Source: Zygnema cylindricum
Lineage: Eukaryota; Streptophyta; Zygnematophyceae; Zygnematales; Zygnemataceae
Reading direction: 5' to 3'
Assembly: GCA_037447655.1 (NCBI GenBank)
Contig: JBBHKE010001887.1
Span: 124,853 to 188,852, forward strand
Length of the DNA stretch: 64,000 nt
In this document: positions 1 through 13,000 of the stretch, piece after piece
How the letters are laid out: every line of letters begins with the position of its first letter
How positions within the stretch are numbered: the first letter of the stretch is position 1
The notes under the pieces: generated by a model
The model's input: the letters and a program-made list of their open reading frames with translations, nothing else
Databases searched by the model: none
Told to the model about the DNA's origin: nothing
Translations under genes and position numbers: made by a program

Positions 1-1170
1 CATGCGACGTCACAAGCAGTCTTTATACAAATTATAGACCTTTGGTTGTCCGTTTGAAAACCTTTAAATAAGTCGACTATATATTCTTTTGCACCCCTAA
101 ACAGCGTGTCCCTCTACCGACGTCAGCCAACGGGTAACGTTGTCCTTCGGCCCATGGCAGCGATCGTGTAGCTTTGTGTTGTTCTATAACCACAGTTGCA
201 GGTGAAGGTCCACCAGTAGTAGTGGATGTAGACATAGACTTCAGCAAAAGCTACCTGAAATCCTATCAAATAACCAACTTTGATATAACACAAAAAGTGC
301 TCACAGTTTCCAAATATCACCAAATTCCACAATAATACAGTATCACATGCAGTTTGCCAATTCCCAAAATTGCAGCCCAATTGAACCAGTATACCATAAG
401 ATACAACACTTGGAAGTTTCTCAAAAACTGTCCCTTAGAGAGTTAGATCTCAATACTAGATCCTTACAATTTTGGCTAAGTCCTAACTTTATACTCACAG
501 AGAGTATCTACCGAAAACTAACTAATCCGATGTCAGCACATGGAACAGCAGTACTGTACTACACTACGACAAGGTACCGAATCAGTACACTATTTATACT
601 GTGAGTACGTCCAAACCCTATTTGACTACTAAACAAAAATATACTTAGTGGAACACTACATTCTAATTCCCTATGTAAAAACTACTGTGTTTCAGTTATG
701 CAAATAGATTCCAGTACAGTAGTGTTCAGGGTGCTTAGTCAGCTGTGGATGTTATCGTCCAGCTGACTGTTGATCAAGTGCTCCAAGTCACCTGAGATCG
801 TACAAAGTGATGAGTCATTTGTGGTCCCACGTGAATCTGTATGTTCACTCGATTCGCATCTAGGGTCATCGTTGAATGTTGTACCACTATCTTCGCGGAC
901 AATCGGTTAAGTCTCCGACCGTCCGATTCTTCAACAGTATTCGTTCGATGTGTGACGCGTGGTATGTGTGTCGGCGCTTTCCCAAAAACCCGTATGATGT
1001 TTATTTTTTGACGCGTGTCCCTTTAGAAGTACAATAAACTTTAAAAGTACTACTGCTACTGTCACACTAAATGAGGTAAGTATTACAACTTATCTACACC
1101 AAAATACTCGAAGTACTTGGTCTCTCCTCACAGCTCTGTTTACTGAGTATTAAGATTTCTTATTTCAACA
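1..1170 (-). mobile_element. 3' LTR and flank of a minus-strand Ty1/copia element (outer limit not resolved)
   Basis: The right edge is clear: on the minus strand a purine tract (1171-1185) is followed by TGTTGAAATAAG, the usual copia arrangement of polypurine tract then LTR starting TG. The LTR must run leftwards from 1170, but I could not find its far end or a target duplication, so part of this stretch may be older flanking DNA. No gene is recognisable; the short open frames at 123-380 and 347-604 have no family features. Confidence 0.5.
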
Positions 1171-1185
1171 CTCCCCTAAATCTTT
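1171..1185 (-). other. Polypurine tract (plus-strand primer site) of the copia fragment
   Basis: Minus-strand purine run ending AGGGGAG directly before TGTTG, the start of the 3' LTR. It has the same form as the tract of element A near 47300. Confidence 0.7.
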
Positions 1186-1193
1186 AGGCTCGC

Positions 1194-1931
1194 TTACTCA
1201 CTTAACCCAACAGACTCTCTGCAATACGTCAACTTAGGAGCTAGAAGAGCTTTAGTCATCATATCAGCCACCATCTTTTCACCCGGTAAATAACTCATTT
1301 TTATCACTCTTGCAAGCACATTTTCTCTCACAAAGTGTAGTCTGACATCCATCTGTTTGCTTTTAAAATGATGACTAGGGTTAGAGGCAATGGCAATTGC
1401 TGCCTGATTGTCACAATAGATAACCTGAGGACCGGTTTGCATATACCCAAGTTCTTGCGAAGTGGCCTTAACCCATAAGAGTTCCTTGAGGGCAGAGCTG
1501 GCTGCCATATATTCCGACTCCATCGTGGACTGAGCCGTAACCTTGTGTAATTTGCTGCTCCAGCAGCAAGTTCCATTCCCAATTTTCAGAACGAAGCCGG
1601 TTGTTGATTTCTGGCTTGGCATATCTCTATAGCTGGCATCGCTCCAAGTCTGTAATTTTACCTCTCCTCCACCGAGTATAAGCTTGAGGTTTCGGGTACC
1701 TGCCAGGTATCTCATAACCCTTTTTGCTGCTTCCCAATCTGCTCTTTTAGGGTTCTGAAGACTCCTACTTAAGACTCCTACGGCTGCAGCGATGTCATGC
1801 CTCGTACAATTCATAAAATAAATAAGACTTCCCACTACTTGTCTGTATGGCTTTGTATGCATAAACTCTTCCTTCTCTGACTCTAAGCTTTCACTATCCA
1901 TTATGCCTGAGTCTGATTCACTTCCCTCCAA
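1194..1931 (-). pseudogene. Ty1/copia RT C-terminus plus RNase H fragment
   Basis: An open frame of 245 codons. From its N-terminus it shows the end of the copia reverse transcriptase (PYRQVVGSLIYFMNCTRHDI, then the VMRYLAGT block) followed by RNase H: TWSDASYRD, the CCWSSKLHKVTAQSTMESEY stretch with the catalytic-type E, YCDNQAAI, and the terminal VADMMTKAL block. In an intact element this protein degrades the RNA of the RNA/DNA hybrid. The frame is intact, but nothing copia-like continues past about 1945, so the element is 5'-truncated and lacks gag, protease, integrase and the RT active site. The stop lies next to the polypurine tract, as expected for the end of pol. Confidence 0.85.
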
Positions 1932-2344
1932 CTTCTGCCTAGCTTCCTATATACTATTTTGCTGTTGTTCCTTTCAATGCTCATATACATAATGCATATA
2001 ATTTTTGACTTTCAATAAAAAGCACACATATGTTCAATTCCAATTTTTATGTGTGCTAGACCAACCATCTTTATCAACATTAAGGATTTATTAATGATAA
2101 TGGGAAATTAGAATTTGTAATACTAACTTAGTGCAAGTAGATGTGGGAGATTCGAAGTCCACTTGCTTAAATAGTGTTGCTCACACTATTTTGTGATTTT
2201 TGGACGAAAAAAAATGCGATCGAACTAGTGTTGTTAACTTCAATAACGACGATATGCATTCAGTTTTTCAGTTTTCTAACGCCTTCTGATCTTGTGATTC
2301 TTGTGATTGTGTACCCAGACGGTTTAAAATCGTGATTTCGTAAG
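1932..2344. other. Intergenic, no recognisable feature
   Basis: AT-rich sequence between the truncated copia fragment and the polypurine tract. I see no coding potential or repeat structure. Confidence 0.4.
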
Positions 2345-2832
2345 AAACATTTAATTTTTTTTTTTCTTTTAATTAAAAGAAAAGGTACAAAATAACGAGA
2401 AATGAAAAAAAGAAAAGTAAGAAAGAAAAAAGGGAGGAAAAAACGAAGGAAAAAAAAGAGAATGGAGGGAAGGAGGGAGGGCGGGAGGGAGGGAGGGGAT
2501 GAGGGATGAAGAAGGAAGAGAAAAAAAGAGGTAAGGAAAGATATAAAGAAAGTAAAAGGAGGAAAGGAAGAAAGGAATCGACGAAGGAAAAAGGAAGGGA
2601 GAAAAGGAAACAAGGAAAGGAGGAAGAAGGTAGAAGGAAGGGAAAAGGATAGAATGTAAGGAGGAAAAAAACAAGGATGGGAAGAAGGGAAGCACAAAAG
2701 GAGGAAAGAGGAACGAAGGAAAGATGGATGTGCCAGTGGCTGCGTGAGTTTTATCAACTAGAAGAGAGAGAGAGAGAGGGAGAGAGAGGGAGAGAGAGGG
2801 AGAGAGTGGAAGAGAGGGAGAGAGGGAGAGGG
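2345..2832. repeat. Polypurine (GA-rich) tract
   Basis: The plus strand is almost pure purine for about 400 bp (GGAAGG, GGGAGG, AAAGAAG words). It then runs into a GAGAGAGGGA-type array at 2761-2832. Open frames on both strands here (Ser/Pro/Phe-rich on the minus strand) are products of the composition, not genes. Confidence 0.85.
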
Positions 2833-3690
2833 TCCGCTTGGTCCTGCTTGGTACTTTGCTTCTTTTTTTTTTCGAGCGCCCGTGGTTATTTTTTGGGCAT
2901 GTCCAAAGTTCCTTCGCGGTTAATTTCGGTCTGTATAGACGCTTGCGTGGCAGTACATTTTGGTTTGAAAGGATTCGTACATATCATGTCCGGAAAGCGT
3001 TTACTTTTCATATGGACAAATGGGTTCGTGTCACGACACGTTAGTTGACGTAGGTTAACGTCACGTGCCAGTTCACGGCGGACAAAAAAAAGTACCGTTT
3101 TCATACCATACCGTTTTCCCCTTTTTCAAGTGTGAACCACGCATATATAATCGCGAATACTACGTAGTTTTCGGAAATAAGTCCAAATCCGTACGAATAG
3201 GACAACTGGGGTTCAAACTTAGGGTAGGACTTTTTGGAAATAGCCGAAAAGAATTGATCCCGGCGTGATGCTAACGGGGGAAACCATATACGTCTCCTCG
3301 CTGGCCGTCTCGGTGGACATCAAAGTGTACATTGTCGTACAGATGTTTGTTTTGGCTGTCCACAAGATGTCAGCATAGCAATCCCCTTAGTTTATTAGCA
3401 ATCCGTACTGCAATCCAGTTTTTCAACGCTGATGGAGGTTTTGTAGCGTCGATTCTGTACAATGTATCGAGCAATATGTGATAGTCGTCCAGGACGATAC
3501 GTTATTTCGATCCAATAAATTGCATCACCGGTTTAATCCACATAGCCATTTGCGAAGTACTGTATTTTACAATGCATCAGCAGTATCTCCGACTTCAGCA
3601 CGCAGAAAGTTCTCTCTCCAAAGTTCAAACATTTCATGAATGCAACTATGCAATTGATGCCGTCGACAAATCTATTGATAAACAACACTA
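2833..3690. other. Intergenic, no recognisable feature
   Basis: No gene or clear repeat recognised. Short open frames of 65-72 codons have no family features. Confidence 0.4.
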
Positions 3691-3907
3691 CACCGTGAAT
3701 CGCTATTAGTGTTAATATTATTTTTTTCACTTAACAACAACTTTATCCGTACACATTTGTCCAATTTTCAATTTGAGACCACCAATCGGAAGCTGGGAAT
3801 CTTACTTTTCAATAGCAACCGTCAGATCCACGATCCGACAAGTGCGTAATTGTAAAAGATGTTTTAAGTGGCGAAAAAATTATTAACACTAATAGCGATA
3901 CACGGTG
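3691..3907. mobile_element. Short MITE, TA target site, CACCGT family (mariner-like)
   Basis: The left end CACCGTGAATCGCTATTAG is mirrored by the right end (ctaatagcgatacacggtg, ending 3907), giving inverted ends of about 30 bp with one or two mismatches. TA lies on both sides (3689-3690 and 3908-3909), the duplication typical of Tc1/mariner elements. At 217 bp it has no coding capacity. Related elements are at 17736-18285 and 19084-19597. It ends 154 bp before the prolidase start codon. Confidence 0.75.
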
Positions 3908-4061
3908 TACTGTACCATCGATTTTATCCTGAACAGTTTCTTCTAATTTCAAATCCAAAAGACTTCTCTATCCCTTTTCATAATATTCTTCTAGAGTGAA
4001 ATTCAAAAGGTTCCATATCCTTTTTCCTTAATCCACGCAAGTATTTCGGCCATCCTTTACT
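3908..4061 (+). promoter_or_regulatory. Probable proximal promoter and 5' UTR of the prolidase gene
   Basis: This 154-bp interval between the MITE and the ATG must hold the 5' UTR and possibly the core promoter. I see no convincing TATA box, only AT-rich stretches such as cataatattc. The call rests on position alone. Confidence 0.3.
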
Positions 4062-7000
4062 ATGGCTACGCAGAAAGAGTCAAAGGATGGCTCTTTTTTT
4101 TGGATGGGCCTCAACACGTTGAAAATTCCCATGGTTATGTACAATGAAAATCGTTTCAAGTTTGCTAAAAAAATGCGAGAAGAAGGGACAGGAAATGGTT
4201 TTGCGTTGTTTCAGGTAAGTAATACGGAAATATTACCTGTAGAAGACATGTCTTTCGCATCGTATTAATGCTGTCATTTGATGGAATTTGCAGGTATAAA
4301 TTGATAATATCTTGAAAATTTCTCATATGCACCATGTTGTACTTTTCGAGTTCTATGTTTCATGTTCTATATTCTATGTTCCACACGTCCTATGTCCTTT
4401 GCTATATGATATATGGTCAATGTTCAATCTTCTATATTCAATGTTCTACATTATACGTTCAATATTCAACATAAACGTTCAATGTTCAAATGTTCTGTAT
4501 TCAATGTTCTACGCTCTTTATTTTATGTTCTATGGTCTATGGTCTATGGTCTATGTTCTATGATCTATGTTCTATGTTCTATTATCTATGTTCTACATTC
4601 TATGTTCTACATTCTATGCTCTAGATTTCGCGTGTCCCTTTTCCATTCTATATCAGATATTGCATGTCTTATGTCCCACATAATGCCGGCTAAAGATGGA
4701 TAACCATTTCAAGTGTGGAGAGACTCAGTTCTTTCCTGGTTGCAACCAGTTTCATTATTAGCAGAACTCCCCACCAAATTTTCAGAATTTACGTTCTTCT
4801 ATTTTGTCTTGTTTTATGTGACCTGATGTTGTGCTGTGAACCTCACTGCCTTGAAATTGTCTTCTACTTTCGCAAAGAAGTGGTGTATGACCTTTAGCTT
4901 GGATGATCAGATATCATATATGCTGTCAGTTTACACATCCGTAATCTATTCTTGCCAGTCTCCATGTACTTGCAACCTGGAATGCACTACATCAACTTTC
5001 AACTGCTTTTTTTAAACTTTCGCTATTGGCTCACTTTTCTTGTGCGATTCGTATTGGGTTTTTGTCAGAAAGAGCAACAATCTTATTTACCACCAATACT
5101 GGATGAAGCTACTATTGTTAACTTTTGTTTCCTCTTTTTCTTTTTCCTCAGGGTGGAAAAAGCGTCACTCGGTACGACACAGACCACGAGGATGTGTTCC
5201 GCCAAGAGAGTTTTTTTGCTTACCTTTTTGGCGTAACTGAGCCCGACTTTTACGGAGTAATCGTGAGTGGCTGTCAATTAATACAGCATCAATATGCCGA
5301 GATACATGTCAAACTATAACACATCTTTTGTAACCCTTCTGCTCTCTGAAGGGATTTTGTCTTCGTCTTCTGCTTTTACATGAATGTTTTGTGATTTTTT
5401 TTTTTTTCTTAAAACACACTGCCTGAAATGGAGCAAGATAGATTGACCTCTGCATTTTATTTTCATCCAAAATGCTTTGGCCTGCTCATTTGTTCATTAG
5501 CTTTCAATGAAGGTTCAGAAGATGACTGTCATTATAGATTAGTTTGCATTTATGATGCCTAAATTGCTGATGGTTTTGCAGTCAGCTACAGTTTTGAGGG
5601 AGGAGATAATTGTGGAGGTGATGGTTTGTTGAAAAACAAAGTTTGGAATTAAAAAAAAATCCCACAGTTTAAGTTTTGAAGTGAGTTGAGGAGATTGCAA
5701 TGCGTTTTCATTGCTTTCCCTTCGTTGCTCTTTATGATCTGAACTTGTAGAAACCTTTCTTTGAGTTTATTATTGGAGAAGGAAATGCTTTGGATACACC
5801 TCTTGAAGAACAACTCGACTCAGTCGGCCATTGTCCATTTATCAATATTGCAAACACTTTTGGTTGGTCTTGACGTTTCTCTTAGATTCATGTTGACATC
5901 TTTTAGATCCATTTTTGCTGTATGTTTTGCAGGATAAAGCTTGATTCTTCGTAGATTCGGGCAAACTCACACATGTACATCCTTAGAGATTTCCCTAAAA
6001 AATTTATGGGTTTGATTCCATTGCGGGAAATTAGGACATTGCGACAGGGAGAAGTACTCTTTTCATACCTCGACTTCCTGCAGCTTATGCCGTATGGTTG
6101 GGCAAGATTCGAGATCCACATTTTTTCAAGGTATACTGTAACACTTGCCCCTATGAATTGAAAATAAGTCGAGTTTTGCCTTGTTGAACTATTTTCAATA
6201 TTGTTTGTTGACTACAGTGAAAATTTGAAAGTACGCATAGAATTGTTCAAAATACTAATAAATTTGGTGCCGGTGGCAACCTTCGAGCCCAAGTCCTACA
6301 TAGTACGAACCCAATCACCTCTAACATAGTTCAAATTCTATGGTCCAAATCCTGTAAATGTCAGCCAATGAAAATTCAACGTGTAAAATACTAAAAAGTA
6401 GTTACTGAACTGCTCCCGAATTCGCAAGGGTGGATGTTACCGTAGTATATCAATTCTTGCATTCATTCTTTTTTAAGTTATCTGTCTTTCGTAAAGAAGG
6501 GATAGATTTTTGACGTTATATTTTCTGTTCCTTTTTTCAAGAAAATTGACGTGGTGTTTTTCTATTCAGGCTAAGTATGAGGTGGACGATGCCCATTATG
6601 TGGATGAGTTACCAAAATTTTTGAAAGGGGGAGAGAAGAATGGAGAGGTATCATCTTTAGTTTATCTTTTGCAAGGCCTCAACACTGATAGCAGCAACGT
6701 TTCGACTCCAGCACATTTTGAGGTGTGGAAGCTGTTATTTTTTGAACTGACATTGGAATATCAACAATTTCAAAGGATTCGGTCTTTTTAGCACTATTGT
6801 CCACTGGCGTGGTCTTGTTTTGGGGTCTTCTTATGTTTTACTGCCTCAAGACTCTGGCTTTTTTTTCAAATATTCATTGACTTGACTATTTTCTTGGCGA
6901 ATAGGATCTAATCAGGCAGATGGCTAAACTATTCCATGAAGTAATCTTTAATTTTTGTATTTGTTTGGTGACTTTTTTGGGTAGTTTAAGCGTGTTACAT

Positions 7001-10000
7001 TGTTTGTTGCCATGAGAATAAGAGAGTAATGGAGGGCCCATTCCCACTAGATTTTTTTATTACAAAAAATGTCGATCGTACGAATTTTAACCGCTTTTAA
7101 CTGTTTTTTGACAGAAAAAATCCTTTTGTCGTTTTTTTGGTGATCACTGCCTGCTGTTCTGGTCGATGTCACAGTCATCACAGTCATTCAAAACGTACAG
7201 TTTGTATTGCCCCAGAAAAGGGCACTCCAAGAGGAAATTGAGAAGGGCAAAGACCAAGAGCTTTTGTATGAATTTGCCCGAATTTTGCAGTGTCAAAATG
7301 GTTAATCGTCACAAAAATATCAATGCGACCTCAAACTTTTTGTCATATTTTTGTTGTTTTTTGTGTTCGTCAGGAACTCTCGACAGAAAATTATAATCAG
7401 AATGGCCCTTGAGTACTGAGGTTAATGTAGGGGCATGACCAAATCACGGTTATTAATTCTAGTTGTCTTGAACGGTATACTTGCCGGATGTTGCAGGGAC
7501 TTGAACTGTTTACAGTGGACAAGGAAAAGGTCCATTCAGTATTGACTGAATGCCGCGTCACAAAAAGTGCGAGAGAGCTTGATGTTTTGCGTTACGTCAA
7601 CCGGGTTAGCTCAGCCGCGCATGTTGAGGTAAACTAACAGGAAAGAAATGTTTTTTTTTAAAGGAAAAGTGGGAAATAGTGCTAAAGATAAGGTTATATT
7701 GTCAAATTGTTATCTTGGTCAAAGACTTGCACTGTTCCTCAGATAATTTTTAAAAGCTTTTGAGCTTTTTAAGTTTAAGGTTAGCTTCAATGACTCATTT
7801 TTTTCTGATGTTCTGATTCAGGTTATGCGTATGGCTAAGGCTGGGATGATGGAGTATCAAATGGAAGCAAAGTTTCTTCATTTTGTATACAACGAAGCCG
7901 GATGTCGCCATTGTGCCTATACTTGCATTTGTGCTACAGGAGATAACAGGTGAAACGTTTAAAATACCTCGCTTTGCAATTTTCTCGATTCTTTTTCTCT
8001 CTTAAGTTGTCTGTTTGATTAGAGAAACCTCCAGGAAGCTTCAGGAAACTAGAGTAACATAAGCTATTCCAGTCTCTGTGATTATAATTCTTTTGTGCAA
8101 TTAAAAAATATATTCCTCTTGTGCAGCTAGTTGTTTTTAAATTTTGAAATCAAATGATTTCGGTGATAAGACCTCTATTATTGCTTTGCTCAAGATTTTT
8201 TCAAGGAGTTTTTTTTTTTGGTGATTATGTTGGGAACAGTGCAGTTTTACATTATGGCCATGCAGCCGCTCCAAATGATAAGGTTTTGTTGTCTTTTTGT
8301 CCTTTTATCAAAAACATAACTAGGCATTTATTTTTAACGTATGTTTGCTTTCTTGTTTATCAAATAAGTACATGTTTATTGGCAACTAAATCTTCCCATG
8401 TTTATGGTTTACATCTTCACATATGAAAGTGGCTTAATTTTGTTAATCTAGTTTTTCTTTAAGCCTGAGCTTTTTTGCAATAGAACTTAGCAGATTAGAG
8501 GGACAAAAGTGATGGTAGATAAGAAACTAGCCTAAACCCAATTAACTCCTAAAACTTTCTTAAAGGACTCCTATTAATGCCAATCCACAGGCTCACGAAG
8601 TACAAAAACCTGATATCAACTTAAGAGTCTTCGTTGCTTATAGGAAATGGGATTCCTTTCTAGTGTAACATTTTTCTAAACAGTAAAATTGTCGAGCTTT
8701 TTAAAAGCTGATCTCAATCATCAGTTTTCCCAGTTTTCCCATCTGTTTTCTTCTATTTGTTTCTTTGAATCCTGAACTGTGATTGTTTCTATGGTGGGCG
8801 TTGCAGAAAGTAGAAGAAGGAGACATGGCTTTGTTAGACATGGGAGCTGAGTACAATTGTTATTGCTCTGACATCACCTGTTCTTTTCCGGTAATACCTC
8901 TTTTCCAATGTCATGTTAGTAACTTAAAAAGTTTTTTTTACTGAAATGCAAATACTAGTTAGTTAGTTGCACACTGATTCGCACACCTTTGTACCTTTTA
9001 GTGGACTGAATAACAAAATAATGAATCATTCGCTGAGATGTTTTTTTCGTGTTTTTTATTTTTATTTTATTTGCAAGTGCAATATTCCACCTCTTTATTT
9101 GTGATTTGTCTGGATTATATTAGTTTCGATTCACTTCTTTTATACTCTTGCACATAGAATATTGTATAACCACCAGAATTCGTTTTCCAGATACGCCGAG
9201 TACAGTGCTATCTTATAATTCATTATCCACATTCAAACCCAGATGGTTTAGGATGAAGATTAAAATGTATTTTTCAACTGATGTTTCTATCTTTTCTGTC
9301 TTATTCTTTTGACGTCTGTATTTTCTTATTCGAAATATACTTTTTGAAAGTCGGAGTTGTTTCTTCTATTCAAATGATTAGTTTATAGAATTTAGACACC
9401 CAAATATGTTTTTACCAATTTGGAGTGAAGTCTCCTTCTTCTGATTGCAGGTTAACGGAAAGTTCACAGAGGATCAATCGCTGGTATATGGGGTATGAAA
9501 CCTTCTTCCCATATTATTATATCAGAGAATTTTTCCACACACATTACAAGATCCTTGTTTATTGCCCATCATTCCATATGCAACCAATAAAAAAATGGTA
9601 TATTTTATTAAGACGAGGTGGAGTAAGTTTTAATAAGTATCAACGCGCAGAAATTGAGAATTCTTGTTTAACCGTAAAATTTTCTGCAATAGAAATGGTT
9701 ACATTGGATTTCGAATGGTTGAGTCATAATCAAAACCTGTTTTTTTTCATTGTCTGTATGAGAGTGTTGAGAAAGTGTCATGAGATTATAGAGGTTTTCA
9801 CAACAGCAAAAGGTTGATAACTACCACATTTTTGTTGTGTGCAATTTGTTTAGGTGTGACTAATGAAAAGTGAGTCTGTGATTCTCGATATTGAGTGTTT
9901 TTAACTTCTTAAAAGCCAAGATTGATTGGTTTGTATTAAACTTTGGATTTTTTATCTTTGGAAACACTCTGGAGGCTTTCATGGCAACCTAGCAAGAGTG

Positions 10001-13000
10001 CTGTGAAAGCTTTAAGTTCAACAAGAACGTTTCAAGTGAAGTCAATATATTCTGGGACGAAAGAGTTTTGACATGAAAGATTAGGGGAAGCTGATTTGTT
10101 TTGAGAGTAGAGAGACCGAAGTTTGACATGAAATTGTTTGGTGAACTCCATTTATCTTGTGTGTAGAGAATTCAAAGTTTTACATAAAATAAGATGAATT
10201 TGTTTTAAGTTTGACATGATTTTTTTTTTTATGAAGCCAAGTATATTCTAACATAAGTGGTCAGAGGTAAGAAACAGAAATGGTCGGAGGTAGAGAAATA
10301 GAAGAAGTGGACAGAGGTAGAGAAACGAAAGGGGTTAGAGGTAGTGAAACAGAAGTGGTTGGAGGTAGAGAAACGGAAGTGGTTGGAGGTAGAGAAACAG
10401 AAGTGTTTGGAGATAGAGAAAAAAGAAGTGGTTGGAGGTAGAGAAATAAAAGTGGTTGGAGGTAGAGAAGCAGATTTTGCCAGAGGTAGAGAAACAGAAG
10501 TGGCTAGATGTAGAGAAACATAGGTGGTTAGAGGTAAAGAAACGGAAGTGGCTAGAAGCAGAGAAACATAAGTGGTTGGAGGTAGAGAAATGTCCATTAA
10601 CTGATGCTAAGGGTGGTTGACACGTGTCAGGCTGTACTTGGAGCTCAAAAGGCAGTCATGGAGGCCATGAAACCAGGAGTTTATTGGGTAGGCATGCACA
10701 TGTAAGTTTGAGTCATGGTAAAAATTTTTTTTTGGACAAACAAGTTAAAAGGTGACGAGTTTCAGTTTATTGTATAGTTTTGCATTAGGTGGGGTGTTGA
10801 CTGAATATGGGTAATAGAAATTTGATTCCTGGTTCATTTTCTAACTGAATGTTGGCAGTGAATTTAACAAATGGATGCAGGTTAGCAGAGAGAACCATTT
10901 TAGAGCATCTCAAAAAGGGAGGAGTGCTTGACGGGTGAGTTTCCCCAGTTCCTGGTGATTAAATTTCATAATTGATAATAATAAAAAGTTTCATAGTGAT
11001 AGTGATGCTTGTTAAATTTCATCATGGTGAAGGTAATGATGTGCGAGTTGAAGTTATTTCAATGAAGCTATTTTGATGAAGTTATGTTGATGAAGTTATT
11101 TCCTGCAATTTTGCTTTTGGACAGCCAGGGATTTATTATACGGTTTTTGCTCTGTTTGCTTGACGTTGAAGTGGGAACATTTCTTTTTTATGATTTTCTT
11201 CTCTCTGACCCGGAAATGTTTTTTGAAACCTCATCTTTTATGGACAGGGATGTGGATGAGATGATGGAGAAATACTTGGGTGCAGTTTTCATGCCCCATG
11301 GTTTGGGTCACTTTCTTGGACTCGATACTCACGATGTCGGGGGTTACCCTAAGGTACAAAACCACGCACCACTATTAGTGTGGACTGTAATTGGCAAGTT
11401 TGTCAGTGATTTCTCATTACTATTTTACACCAATGTTAGTCCAGTTAACACGGTGCTCTCACCCTACAAAAGGACTCCAATCTAACTCATGCAGTAAACA
11501 AATTTTCTTAGTTCCCTTAACCACCATCAAACGGATTTAGTTCAGAATTAGTGTGGACCACCTTAATGGTCGGGCCCTTTTAGCCTTCCTGTCCTCCATC
11601 TTAAAGCGACCTCCCTTTGTGTTTTTCTGGGACAAGTCAATCAACGCCCGTTACACGTGCGTGTACCGTGTCTTGTTTCTCATGCCCGTTTATCATACCG
11701 GATTATCATGCCCGTCCCAAAAAGGATCACCCGTACCTTTTCCCTGGCTGGTCCTGCATATTGTATGCTCCTTTACTTTAAAACGGGGCATGTTCAACCT
11801 CTGCGCCACTTTTGGCGAACAGCGCGTAATTTTAAAGTTACCCGGTCGGTGTCGGTATGGTCGTGGTCGTTGTCGCCGTCGACGTCGCTTTCTTGGTCGC
11901 TGTCGCCGTCGTGTTATGTAAAACGACGTCACTGCGACAATGTCGTTTTCGAAAGCGGATCTACCGTACTTTGAATTTGTGCATTTCCGGTAGGATACGT
12001 CCGTACATCCGGACACATCGGACCCATCAGTCGACGTCGCTTTCGTGCTCGCTGATTAAATTTACCCGGTCGGTGTCGATGTGGTCGTGATCGTGGTCGT
12101 GGCCGTGGTCGCTGTCGTGGTCGCTGCATTGGTCGCTGTAACAACATCGAATACATCGCCCTTCCGTACTACAGTCGACGGCGGACTTCCGTACTGCGGA
12201 CGGACAACGCAAAAATCATGATAGACACACCGCCTATATAAAGCTTTCCAGAAAGGCGAACAAAATTCTATTATTTATATACTGATATTGCAAATAATAT
12301 CTGGGTCCGTTCATCATCGTGATGGAAAGATTTTGTCCACTACATGCCAAATCAGATTCGTCACACAAGGTCATATAATGAGGTGTGACGTCGCACATTG
12401 TTCATGGTGGCTATTGTCTTTACTTTCTTTCCTTTTTATTTCTTAAGAAAATTTTCTTTTCTTATTCTCTGAAGAGTATAAATGTCTCCAGGGAGTCTCG
12501 CGTGTGGACAGACCTGGTCTCAAAAGTCTTCGAACTGCTCGGAAATTGGAGGAAGGCATGGTGAGTTTAATTTCTTTTTTCTTTCCTTCATGTCCATCAA
12601 CATCAAACCTTTTGTAATTGAAATGCTCTATTTTTAGTGATTGAAAGATATGGAAGAGAATACCTGCACAGTGTTAAGTTGTAGTTTTGATCTCTCTTTA
12701 TTTTCTGATTTTAGCATATCGATAATGCGACATTGAGGGAGGGGGAGAGAGAGGGAGAGAAGATCTCTGCTGGAAGTTGCAATGTATAATGTTATGGGTT
12801 GGGGACATTTTTTACAGGTGATAACTGTTGAACCAGGATGTTACTTTATTGATCCACTTCTTGACGAGGCGCTAAACAATAGGGAGAAAGAAAAGTTTTT
12901 TGTTAAAAATGTTCTCGAGCGGTTTCGGGGCAGTGGAGGAGTTCGACTTGAAGATGATGTGGTAAGCAAACCTTTCATAAAGTACAAATCACTTTGTATT

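Noticed and set aside
2260-2757. 165-codon Ser/Pro/Phe-rich minus-strand frame
   Set aside because: Produced by the polypurine tract; the overlapping frame in another phase is equally open and neither has a domain.
6648-6660. Alternative end of prolidase exon 4 at gag|gtatca
   Set aside because: The family continues here with [10 protein letters not shown]-like text, which requires the longer exon to 6722.
10229-10597. 122-codon Thr/Ser/Leu repeat protein on the minus strand
   Set aside because: Follows exactly from the 24-bp minisatellite in a prolidase intron.
11553-12212. Arg/Pro-rich and Val-rich frames, possible basic protein
   Set aside because: Several overlapping frames on both strands across GGTCGT hexamers inside intron 12; no consistent frame.
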